DNA of 62,647 nt. It comes from Acidobacteriota bacterium (GTDB lineage Bacteria; Acidobacteriota; Blastocatellia; Pyrinomonadales; Pyrinomonadaceae). The DNA lies in the NCBI GenBank assembly GCA_023391155.1, contig JAEWBM010000021.1, positions 1 through 62,647 of the forward strand. Reading direction: 5' to 3'. The translations under genes were made by a program, and so were the position numbers. The first letter of the stretch is position 1, and each line of letters starts with the position of its first letter. Shown piece by piece: positions 35,117 to 43,025 of this stretch. The notes under the pieces were generated by a model, which searched no databases, had not been told where the DNA came from, and worked only from the letters and a program-made list of their open reading frames with translations.

Positions 35117-35256
35117 TCGCCCAATATCGCCTTTGCATCGGCATTCGCCAATCTCGCTGTCGGAAATGTGTCATAACTTGCCAAGGGCTCTCTCAACCTG
35201 ATCTCGACCGCGGTGTAAGAATTGCGGTTTATGTACCGGCGAAACTCCTCATCGAT

Positions 35257-36051
35257 CTACGCAGTGGAGCTTCCGAACACCTTGGGAAACGCCTCGGCTG
35301 CGTCTGAGCCCTGCATCACTGCATTCAGATACCGATTGACAAGCGGGGCCCTCGCCCCGCCGTTGCCATGTATCAAAAAGTGCATAAAGGCCCAAGACTG
35401 TGCATAGAAGATATTTGCCCCATGACCCTTTTGCCGATTCAGCGTGTAATGATCGTAAGCTAGAAACTCGTCCAGCGGGATCAGCCGGTTGTTTCGCAGC
35501 GTGTATAGATGGTTGTTGTTGAGATTGCCGACCCGAACGCGGTCGGAACCTGCGATCTCGGTCGAATCATAATATTCGGCAAGCCCCTCGTTTAGCCAGG
35601 GAGGCATCTGCGACCTGCCGAAAGTGTTTTTTGCGACAAAATGGAAATACTCGTGAAAGATGATCTTATAAACCTGCTGCCGATCCCCGTCGGCCGACAT
35701 CACGATATAATTCGCATCCTCGCGCGGGTGAAAATATCCCGCGGTCCATTCGGTTGGCTTGCCCTGTTCGTTGAGCGGCTTGAACGGCTTAAAAGACTTT
35801 TCGTTATTAAAGACGATGACCGTGATCGGAACGGGTGAGTTGAACCGCAGCGTCGGAAACAGCCGGGTGAGTGCCTCCCGAAATTCCTCAAAGTTCTTTG
35901 CCGCTCGTGTGAGCTCTTTTTCCGACGCATCGCCCACGAGATAGAAATTCTTTGAACGGACGCTCGTCCACTGTTCTTTGCCGTAGGCCTGCGGAGCGGC
36001 GCCCACGAGCGCAAAAACGAAAAATAGGAATGTGAGACGACGAAACCTCAT
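35257..36051 (-). pseudogene. DUF1570 peptidase-like 5' part of a broken gene
   Basis: This part has a signal peptide (MRFRRLTFLFFVFALVGAA) and the DUF1570 (peptidase MA-like) domain with the motif IIFHEYFHF (HExxH) and LNEGLAEYYDS. It ends at a TAG after KVFGSSTA. Reading on in the same phase, 46 further codons are open (IDEEFRRYINRN...), so TAG probably replaced CAG. Together with the frameshift near 35114 this separates it from its TPR part. The ATG at 36051 gives a proper signal peptide. Confidence 0.75.
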
Positions 36052-36117
36052 AGGAGTGATGGTTCGATGGTAGAGCGGCGGCCGAGCCCCTGTCAATATT
36101 TTTTCGACAGCGTCGGA

Positions 36118-37467
36118 TCAGCGCTGCTGGATACCCAGGCTCTTCATCCGCCGGTAAAGATGGCTTCGGTCGACGCCCATCTCCTCGGCGGCCTTGCTCA
36201 CGCTGCCCTCGTGTTCGGCGAGCTTGTGCAGTATGAATTCCCGCTGATAAGCATCGGTCGCCGCCTTAAAGGACGGAAACCTGAAGCTCGAGGCCGGAGC
36301 CTCGTCAACGCTCCCGAACTCGGGCAGGTCCTTCACGCCGATCTTCTGTTTGGACGACATGATCACGACCCGCTCGATCGTATTCCTCAATTCGCGAACA
36401 TTCCCCGGCCAGGTATATTTCTGCAGCGCTTCGACCGCGTCGTCGGTGAACGTCTTTGCCCGCTTGCCGTTATCCTTTGAGAATTTCCGGTTGAAATGGT
36501 CCACGAGGGCCGGGATGTCCTCGAGCCTTTCCCTCAGCGGCGGGATCTGAAACGGGATCACATTCAACCGGTAAAACAGGTCCGCACGAAAATTCCCATT
36601 TTCGATCAGATCGTCGAGCCTTTTGTTCGTCGCCGAAATGACCCGCACATCGACCTTCACCGGCTTGTTGCTGCCGACCGGCTCGAACCGCTGCTCCTCC
36701 AGCACTCGCAACATCTTTGCCTGAACCCGCGGCGACATATCGCCGATCTCGTCCAGAAAAAGTGTCGCCCCGTCGGCGATCTCAAACTTTCCCTTCTTGT
36801 TCGTTGCCGCACCCGAGAACGCGCCCTTTACGTGTCCGAAAAGCTCCGATTCGACCAGTTCCTCCGGAATCGCCGCCGAGTTTATCTCCACGAACGGTGC
36901 CCCGCGGCGTTTCGATTGGGCATGGATCGCCCGTGCTACCAACTCCTTCCCCGTGCCGCTCTCGCCCGAGATCAGCACGCGGCCGTCCGATGGAGCGACG
37001 ATCGCGATCTGCTTTCTTAACGCCCGCATCGCCACCGAATCGCCGACCATCACATACTCGTCCGCGAGCTCCTTCTGCATCTGCTCGTTCGAGCGTTCCA
37101 GGTCGCGCTGGCGGACCGCATTTTTGACCGTCACGACGGTGCGTTCCAGGCTCAAAGGCTTTTCGATAAAATCGAACGCCCCGAGCTTTGTCGACCTTAC
37201 GGCCGTCTCGATGTTGCCGTGTCCCGAGATCATCACGACCGCCGCATCGCTCCCGTCCTCGCGAAGCTTCTGCAAAGTATCAAGCCCGTCGATGCCGTCG
37301 CCCAGCCAAATATCGAGCAAAATGCATGCAAAATGGCGCTCGGCCGCGGCCGCCAGGCATTCCTCGCCCGTCGCGGCGGTCGCCACCTCAAAACCCTCAT
37401 CCTCGAGCACGCCGCTAAGCGTCTCGCGAATCCCGGGCTCATCATCGACAATCAGAACTGAACTCAT
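36118..37467 (-). CDS. ntrX: Sigma-54-dependent response regulator, NtrX-like
   Basis: This 449-residue regulator has a receiver domain (phospho-acceptor Asp52, Lys103), a sigma-54 AAA+ domain (Walker A GESGTGKE at 168-175; GAFSGA at 215-220, where GAFTGA is usual; DEIGDMSPRVQ; R-fingers FRADLFYRL) and a C-terminal Fis-type helix-turn-helix (SKAAEEMGVDRSHLYRRMKS). It activates sigma-54 promoters upon phosphorylation. The ATG at 37467 overlaps the stop of the preceding membrane gene (ATGA), which supports this start over the longer frame. The kinase NtrY is two genes upstream. Confidence 0.9.
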   Translation of the reverse strand: MSSVLIVDDEPGIRETLSGVLEDEGFEVATAATGEECLAAAAERHFACILLDIWLGDGIDGLDTLQKLREDGSDAAVVMISGHGNIETAVRSTKLGAFDFIEKPLSLERTVVTVKNAVRQRDLERSNEQMQKELADEYVMVGDSVAMRALRKQIAIVAPSDGRVLISGESGTGKELVARAIHAQSKRRGAPFVEINSAAIPEELVESELFGHVKGAFSGAATNKKGKFEIADGATLFLDEIGDMSPRVQAKMLRVLEEQRFEPVGSNKPVKVDVRVISATNKRLDDLIENGNFRADLFYRLNVIPFQIPPLRERLEDIPALVDHFNRKFSKDNGKRAKTFTDDAVEALQKYTWPGNVRELRNTIERVVIMSSKQKIGVKDLPEFGSVDEAPASSFRFPSFKAATDAYQREFILHKLAEHEGSVSKAAEEMGVDRSHLYRRMKSLGIQQR

Positions 37468-37928
37468 TTGAGTGTGTGTTTCGTAAGTACGCCAGCGGCC
37501 AATGCCGTAAAAAAGGCCCGAACGCCGCCGACCCAAAGAAACAAAATACCGGCTGATTGGACAAAGTCCGCCCGGCCGATCAGCGTGAAGATCGGACTGC
37601 AAAACTCGCCAGAGAAGAAACAGTAAAGCTCCAGATAATTCACATGTAAAGCGTGATAGATCACAATTGAGGCAGCCACCATCCACCACGAGCCGACGAC
37701 CCTTTGATAGTTTGTCTCATCGCCCTTGCGCACCAACCAACCTCGAACGCCTAATGCCGCAAGGAATATCCCGATCGCTACCCCCTGTCTCGCTAACACT
37801 TGGAACATATCGCGATCAATGCTCTTCATTTGTCCAATCGCGAGATCAATAAGGAGCATCTCATAAATGGTCAATACAAACAGCAAACCGATCCCCAAAT
37901 AGGTGATCCACTTGGTCCGCAGCATCAA
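37464..37928 (-). CDS. Four-helix membrane protein between ntrY and ntrX
   Basis: This 154-residue protein has four hydrophobic helices (about residues 8-28, 45-60, 80-96, 120-145) and a cysteine-containing loop (ELYCFFSGEFC) between helices 3 and 4. I do not recognise a family. It lies 63 bases after ntrY and overlaps the ntrX start by four bases, so it is translationally coupled to the regulator. Its place between a kinase and its regulator suggests a sensory or accessory role, as inference. Confidence 0.7.
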   Translation of the reverse strand: MMLRTKWITYLGIGLLFVLTIYEMLLIDLAIGQMKSIDRDMFQVLARQGVAIGIFLAALGVRGWLVRKGDETNYQRVVGSWWMVAASIVIYHALHVNYLELYCFFSGEFCSPIFTLIGRADFVQSAGILFLWVGGVRAFFTALAAGVLTKHTLK

Positions 37929-37991
37929 CGCTATATAGCTTTTACGAAACCTTTCTATTCGTCCTTCCTCCTTCTCGAATCGATAGGGGTG

Positions 37992-40157
37992 CTAGGCAGC
38001 CACCGGCAACTCGATAATAAACTTCGCCCCCTTCGGCTGGTTCCCCACGACCTTGATCTTGCCGCCATGCTCGCTGATTATGCGGTGAACGATGGCGAGG
38101 CCGAGGCCCGTGCCGCGTCCTTTGGTCGAAAAATACGGCTGAAACAATCGCTGCAGATCTGCGGGCGGTATGCCCTTTCCGTTATCTGAAACCTGTGCAA
38201 CCACTATGTCCCGGGCGGCATCATGCCGGGTCGTCACCGTCACAGCACCGTCGGCAGTATCCGAGAGCGCCTCAAGCGCGTTGTCGATTAGATTAACAAA
38301 AACGCGTTTCATCTGCTCGGCGTCGATCTTCACCGGAGGAAGGTCCGCTGCAAGTTCGCTCACGATCCAGGCCCCCTCAAGCCGGCCCCGGTAAAGTTCG
38401 ATCACCTGTTCGACGATCTCGCTCAGGTCGCCCGCCTCCGGCCGGGCCTCCGGCAGCCGAGCGAACCGCGAAAATTCATCCACCATTGCCTTCAGAGAAC
38501 GCACCTCTCGCAGGATGGTATCCGTTCCCTGCTTTATGACGTTTACCGTTTGCCCGTCGGTCGTGTGTATCTCGTCCGCCGCATTTCCGTTTTCCTGCGT
38601 CGCACCGAACCGGTTGGCGATCCGCTCGGCCGATAGCTGTATCGGGGTGAGCGGATTCTTGATCTCGTGCGCCATCCGCCGCGCCACCTCCTGCCAGGCG
38701 GAGGAACGCTGTGCGGCGATCAGCTCCGACAGGTCCTCTATCACCAGCACCGCCCCGTTATCGCCCTCCAGTCCCGTCGCGGAAATTGCCACGGTCAACT
38801 CGGCCGCCCCTTCACCCGTCTCGTTGCCGTCGTGTCGCAGAACCGTCTGTTCAGAAGCCCGTCCTATCCGCTTTGCCCGAGCTATCAGTTGTTCCACGCC
38901 CGGACGATTTTCCGGGCTCAGCAATTTGCCGATCTCGTACCCCGGGAAATGCCCGTCCTCCAGCCGCAGCATCTGCACCGCCGCGCCGTTGATCGTCGTC
39001 ACACGATCTTCGTTATCAACCGAAATGACGCCCGTCGGCAGCGATTCGAGCACGGTCTCGATATATCGCCGCCGTTCGCGGATCTCCGCCGAGTTCTCTT
39101 CCAGCCTGCCCGACATCTCGTTAAACGCCGCGACCAGCAAGGCCAGCTCATCCTCCGCAACCGTATCGACCCGGTGGCCCAAATTTCCCTTCGCTATCTC
39201 GTCTGCCCCCTCGGCCAATGCCTTGATCGGTTCGGTAAGTCCCCGGGCGATGTAAAACGCCATCCACGATGATGCAAAGATCAACAGGAACGTCAGCACA
39301 AGCAGCGTCAGAAAACCAAGCTGCCTTACGGTCGTCTGCTGGTCCTTTAGCCGGTCAAATTCCTGCAGCGATCTGTCGACCATTTCCCCCACGCTTTCGC
39401 CCGAGCGCACCTCCGGTACGATTATGAGCCGCCGGCCGTCCGGCAGCGCTGCCGCCGCAAAGTCATACCGGGACCCGTCCGTCGCCGGGGACGCCGCCCG
39501 TCCGCTTCGGGCACCGGCGAGCAATGCGTCGAGCTCAGCACGGTCCGCATCCACCTTCGCCCTGCCGCTGCTAAGCAATATCCCGCCGTCCGCGGCGACC
39601 AGCTCAATATGCGTCAGGTTGCCCAGCTCCGCATAGCGGGCAAGCTCCTCAGAGGTCACTTCGCCTTCACCTATCGAGGCGGCCAGCATCGCCGCCGTAT
39701 CGTGCAGCCGAGCAGATTGGTCCTCGATCGCCTGCTTCTCCACCAGCCGCGCCTCGCGGACAACATTTTCCGGTATTTGCGTAAACCACCGCTCGATCGC
39801 GCGGTTCATGAACAGGAATGAAAATCCCGCCATTGCAATGATCGGCAGCAAACTTACCGCCGCAAAAAATATAAGCAGCCGTGTCTTTATCCGCGCACCG
39901 AGCTGCAACGCTCGCCGCTCCCTCAACAGCTTCAATATCGAGCGGAGAAAAATGAATCCGAATATAATGAATGCGAAAAAGTTGAGCGACGAAAGTGCGT
40001 AAAGCAGCAATGTGTCGCTCGCGGTCTCGACCGTGAAATCCTTCCACAGGTTCGAGGTCTGCAGCAGCACCAGCACTACGAACGACAGCAGCACAAGAGC
40101 GCCCAATATCCACGGCACTCTCCGCCTTGCTATCGGCTTCTTTTGCTGCTCTTTCAC
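37992..40157 (-). CDS. ntrY: NtrY-like membrane sensor kinase
   Basis: This 721-residue kinase has two N-terminal helices, a further TM pair flanking a periplasmic loop (about residues 100-300), HAMP (LAEGADEIAKGNLGHRV), a PAS-like domain (ETVLESLPTGVISVDNEDR), HisKA with RRMAHEIKNPLTPIQLSAER (His at about 495) and an ATPase domain (NLIDNALEAL, DNGKGIP, GTGLGLAIV). The domain order is that of NtrY. With NtrX it forms a two-component pair for nitrogen or envelope control; glnA is about 6 kb away. Confidence 0.9.
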   Translation of the reverse strand: MKEQQKKPIARRRVPWILGALVLLSFVVLVLLQTSNLWKDFTVETASDTLLLYALSSLNFFAFIIFGFIFLRSILKLLRERRALQLGARIKTRLLIFFAAVSLLPIIAMAGFSFLFMNRAIERWFTQIPENVVREARLVEKQAIEDQSARLHDTAAMLAASIGEGEVTSEELARYAELGNLTHIELVAADGGILLSSGRAKVDADRAELDALLAGARSGRAASPATDGSRYDFAAAALPDGRRLIIVPEVRSGESVGEMVDRSLQEFDRLKDQQTTVRQLGFLTLLVLTFLLIFASSWMAFYIARGLTEPIKALAEGADEIAKGNLGHRVDTVAEDELALLVAAFNEMSGRLEENSAEIRERRRYIETVLESLPTGVISVDNEDRVTTINGAAVQMLRLEDGHFPGYEIGKLLSPENRPGVEQLIARAKRIGRASEQTVLRHDGNETGEGAAELTVAISATGLEGDNGAVLVIEDLSELIAAQRSSAWQEVARRMAHEIKNPLTPIQLSAERIANRFGATQENGNAADEIHTTDGQTVNVIKQGTDTILREVRSLKAMVDEFSRFARLPEARPEAGDLSEIVEQVIELYRGRLEGAWIVSELAADLPPVKIDAEQMKRVFVNLIDNALEALSDTADGAVTVTTRHDAARDIVVAQVSDNGKGIPPADLQRLFQPYFSTKGRGTGLGLAIVHRIISEHGGKIKVVGNQPKGAKFIIELPVAA

Positions 40158-40229
40158 GGTGTTCAGTTTAGCATAGCCGCGGCGGCCGTTTGGCCTCCCG
40201 CCGGGCCTCGGCTAAACTCGCTTTGGCCT

Positions 40230-41138
40230 ATGGATCTGAGAAATATTTTGTTCGATGGTGAAGGGCGGCTGCGGAGCGGCTGGCGTTTCGCGCTTTTCCT
40301 TGCCGCATTCGTCTTCGCGGGCTCCGTACTTAATTCACTTCTCGTAAGTGCATTTGTCTCGGCCGGTTACGATCCCGGCGAGGGTTCTCCCGTGTTTTTG
40401 GCGGCGGGCAGTTTCGTTTCCCTGGTCCTCGCCCTTGTTGTCGGCTATTACTGCGGCAAATATCTCGAGGGGCTGCCCTTCTCTGCCTTGGGCGCATCTC
40501 CGCTGCCGGGGTGGTTTCGCAATCTCGCGATCGGGCTCTTGCTCGGCGTAGTAACTCTCGGCATTGCCGCCGGGATCGGTGTCGCCGCCGGAGGCATATC
40601 GTTCCGAATGAACACCGCCGTCCCCACATCGGCGATCGTCTCGTCCTTGGCGACCGCGGCCATCGTCTTTGCACTCGCCGCTGCCTTTGAGGAGGCATTA
40701 TTTCGAGGCTATATCCTCCAGACCTTCGCCCGGTCAGGGCTTGCCTGGTTCGCTATTCTGCTGACTTCGCTATTTTTTGCATCGGTCCATTTGATGAACC
40801 CCGGTGCGGCTGAGATATCCACGGCAAATACAGCTCTCGCCGGCATCTGGTTCGGCGTCGCTTATCTAAAGACACGCGACCTGTGGTTCGTCACCGGCCT
40901 TCATTTTATGTGGAATTGGGCCCAAGGGTCCCTGCTGGGGATCGAGGTGAGCGGCCTGACAAAAATATCAAAAGAGCCACTTCTTCGCGAGATCGAGCAC
41001 GGCCCCGCGTGGCTGACCGGCGGAAATTACGGCATCGAGGCAGGCATCATCACCACCATCGCCCTCATCATCTCAACCGCCGCTATCTACTTTCTTCCCC
41101 TGGGCCTACGCCGTAGCGAAGAACTCGCCGATTCTTAA
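40230..41138 (+). CDS. CPBP-family intramembrane metalloprotease
   Basis: This 302-residue membrane protein has about eight helices and the CPBP/Abi signatures: AAAFEEALFRGYILQTF (EExxxR), FASVHLMNPG and GLHFMWNWAQG, whose Glu and His residues form the active site. Members cut prenylated or other membrane substrates or act in immunity to bacteriocins. The substrate is unknown here. The start at 40230 is chosen over the longer open frame, which would run into the divergent ntrY start. Confidence 0.85.
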   Translation: MDLRNILFDGEGRLRSGWRFALFLAAFVFAGSVLNSLLVSAFVSAGYDPGEGSPVFLAAGSFVSLVLALVVGYYCGKYLEGLPFSALGASPLPGWFRNLAIGLLLGVVTLGIAAGIGVAAGGISFRMNTAVPTSAIVSSLATAAIVFALAAAFEEALFRGYILQTFARSGLAWFAILLTSLFFASVHLMNPGAAEISTANTALAGIWFGVAYLKTRDLWFVTGLHFMWNWAQGSLLGIEVSGLTKISKEPLLREIEHGPAWLTGGNYGIEAGIITTIALIISTAAIYFLPLGLRRSEELADS

Positions 41139-41190
41139 ACTACCCGCTTCAGTTCCGATCTTCCTATTTCTGACTACTGACCACAGATTT

Positions 41191-42048
41191 CTAAACTACG
41201 GTTATCTTAAACGAAATATCCACCGCCCTCGCCGAATGGGTCAGCCTGCCGACCGAGATCAGGTCCACGCCGGCCTCGGCATACGAACGGACGCGGTCAA
41301 GGTCCATCCCGCCCGAGGCCTCGATCAGCACGTTCGGGTTCAGGTTCCTTGCCATCTCGACCAGTTTCGCCGCTTCCTCCGGGGTTTGATTATCCAGCAT
41401 CACTATGTCGGCCCCTGCGTCGATCGCCTCGCGAAGCTGGGCCCAGTTGGTGATCTCGACCTCGATCTTGTGCAGATGCCCGGCCGCTTCCTTTGCCGCA
41501 AGCACCGCCTCTGTCACGCCGCCGGCCAGCGAAATGTGATTGTCTTTGATCAGCACCCCATCATCGAGGCCCATCCGATGGTTTTTTCCGCCACCCACCG
41601 TCACCGCATACTTTTCGAGCAGCCTCAGCCCCGGCGTGGTCTTCCGCGTATCGACGATCTTCGCCCGCGTCCCCTCGACAGCCTTAACATACTGCCGCGT
41701 CAGAGTCGCAACGCCGGACATCCGCTGCATCAGGTTCAGCGCCACCCGTTCGCCCGTAAGCAGCACATCGGCATAGCCCTTAAGCGTGCCGATGACCGTG
41801 CCCTCTTCGACCTCGTCGCCCTCGTTATAACCCGTCTCGATCTCGCTGATCTCGGCGTCAAGATGGACAAAGACCGCCTCGGCGACCTCAAGCCCGCAAA
41901 CCACCAGGTACTCCTTCGCCAAAAAGCGCCCCTGCCCGCGCACCTCCGGCTCGACCGTCGCCTGCGTCGTGATATCGCCGCGGCCGATATCCTCCGCCAA
42001 GAATTCGCCGATCGCCGACAAAACCTCGCCATTATCAAGCCAGTTCAT
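41191..42048 (-). CDS. nadC: Nicotinate-nucleotide pyrophosphorylase (carboxylating)
   Basis: NadC makes nicotinate mononucleotide from quinolinate and PRPP in NAD synthesis. The 285-residue product has DIGRGDITT, the PRPP and quinolinate-binding motifs NLMQRMSGVAT, TRKTTPGLR, GGKNHRMGLDDGVLIKDNH and a final LISVGRLTHSA. It is a normal-length, complete gene. Downstream on its promoter side lies the palindrome array; no nadA or nadB is nearby. Confidence 0.95.
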   Translation of the reverse strand: MNWLDNGEVLSAIGEFLAEDIGRGDITTQATVEPEVRGQGRFLAKEYLVVCGLEVAEAVFVHLDAEISEIETGYNEGDEVEEGTVIGTLKGYADVLLTGERVALNLMQRMSGVATLTRQYVKAVEGTRAKIVDTRKTTPGLRLLEKYAVTVGGGKNHRMGLDDGVLIKDNHISLAGGVTEAVLAAKEAAGHLHKIEVEITNWAQLREAIDAGADIVMLDNQTPEEAAKLVEMARNLNPNVLIEASGGMDLDRVRSYAEAGVDLISVGRLTHSARAVDISFKITVV

Positions 42049-42067
42049 AATTTTCTATCAGTCAAAC

Positions 42068-42385
42068 TCCGGGCAGAAACGCGAGTGTTAACGAGCGTGC
42101 CTTCCCGGCCTCGCACCCGGCAGAAACGCGGGTGTTAACGAGCGTGCCTTTCGGCATCGCGCCCCGGGCAGAAACGCGAGTGTTAACGAGCCTGCCTTCC
42201 GGGCCTCGCACCCGGCAGAAACGCGAGTGTTAACGAGCGTGCCTTCCGGGCCTCGCACCCCGGGCAGAAACGCGAGTGTTAACGAGCGTGCCTTCCCGGC
42301 CTCGCCCCCGGGCAGCGACACGAGACGAGCGTGCCTTCCGGGCATCGCGCCCCGGGCAGAAACGCGAGTGTTAACAGGCGTGCCA
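42068..42385. repeat. Tandem array of seven REP-like palindromes
   Basis: Seven units start at about 42074, 42121, 42169, 42216, 42265, 42313 and 42357, with a period of 44-49 bases. Each unit core can fold: GGC, bulge AGAA, ACGC, two G-A mismatches, GT, loop GTTA, AC, then the matching GCGT and GCC. A second hairpin CCGGG / CCCGG lies between cores. Unit 6 is decayed (core shortened). The frame on the minus strand that reads KARSLTLAFLPG is only the repeat. Confidence 0.85.
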
Positions 42386-42403
42386 ATACTCTGGTCGACT
42401 CCT

Positions 42404-42952
42404 TCAGCCGTGGAAATTCTCGTACCACTCCTCAAATCCTGTATCGCCCTGGCAATACAAAACATAGTCGATAGCGCCCGACAGGTGGTTCTCTTTCCAC
42501 AAATATCTTCTGCTACGTCCGCGGGCCCATACCTTCGTGCTGTTTTCGATCAATCCGCGCTCGCGAAGTTTGCGGGTCGAATAACTCTTAAATGCATTGG
42601 CTATCGGTTCGGGTCGTGTCTGGCCTGCGACGACAATATGAGCATGTGTCGGGCGAGCATTCAATGCATGGAGATAGTATCCCCTGAAGTCGCAAACCTC
42701 TCTGATCGCCTCCTCGACTAGAACCTTGGTCGTTCGGTCGAGTCGAAACGGAGGGGTCGACATATTATGAACCATCCTTGACTCCAGTCTCGGGTTCGGG
42801 GGACGAAAAACAGCACCCCGCTTGTTAAAATTCCTATGCGTATCCACCGAACCCTTATTATTACCGTGTAGCCAAGTTCCATAAGTCCGCAGCGTGATCA
42901 AATACGCTAGCGGATAAATGTTCTCATCCCAATTTTCACCGAAGTGTGGCAT
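42404..42952 (-). CDS. REP-associated tyrosine transposase-like protein (RAYT, Y1 family)
   Basis: This 182-residue protein belongs to the Y1_Tnp/HUH family: the motif RPTHAHIVV provides the His-x-His metal site (about residue 105) and a Tyr in AIDYVLYCQGD (about 160) is the likely nucleophile. RAYTs are single-copy relatives of IS200/IS605 transposases that cut REP palindromes. The N-terminal part LAYLITLRTYGTWLHG fits. The ATG at 42952 is preferred over the GTG at 42994, which lies within the inverted palindrome. Confidence 0.82.
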   Translation of the reverse strand: MPHFGENWDENIYPLAYLITLRTYGTWLHGNNKGSVDTHRNFNKRGAVFRPPNPRLESRMVHNMSTPPFRLDRTTKVLVEEAIREVCDFRGYYLHALNARPTHAHIVVAGQTRPEPIANAFKSYSTRKLRERGLIENSTKVWARGRSRRYLWKENHLSGAIDYVLYCQGDTGFEEWYENFHG

Positions 42953-42990
42953 TTTACTATTTCGAGTTTCCTCGTTCGAATGGACACTAT

Positions 42991-43022
42991 GCACGCTCCC
43001 TAACGGTCGCGTTTCTGCCCGG
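42991..43022 (-). repeat. Single REP-like palindrome, inverted relative to the array
   Basis: The minus strand reads the same core (CCGGGC, AGAA, ACGC) and ends GCGTGC, but the inner pairs are CC/GG where the array has GT/AC. The loop GTTA, the G-A mismatches and the bulge are conserved. The inner pair differs on both sides, so pairing is retained. Confidence 0.75.
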
Positions 43023-43025
43023 CGA

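Larger units (their letters stand above)
42068..43022 (-). mobile_element. REPtron-like unit: RAYT gene with flanking palindromes
   Basis: The RAYT coding region is flanked by the tandem palindrome array on its downstream side and a single palindrome in opposite orientation upstream. This is the standard layout of domesticated REP-associated tyrosine transposases and their REP/BIME substrates. No IS200-type terminal repeats or target duplications are evident. Confidence 0.7.

Noticed and set aside
42068..42385. Tandem repeats as a CRISPR array
   Set aside because: The units are 44-49 bases with the intervening part also repeated and palindromic; there are no unique spacers and no cas genes.
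42088..42465. A 125-residue minus-strand frame across the repeats
   Set aside because: It translates the repeat unit (LTLAFLPG motif several times), has no ribosome-binding site and runs into the RAYT 3' end.
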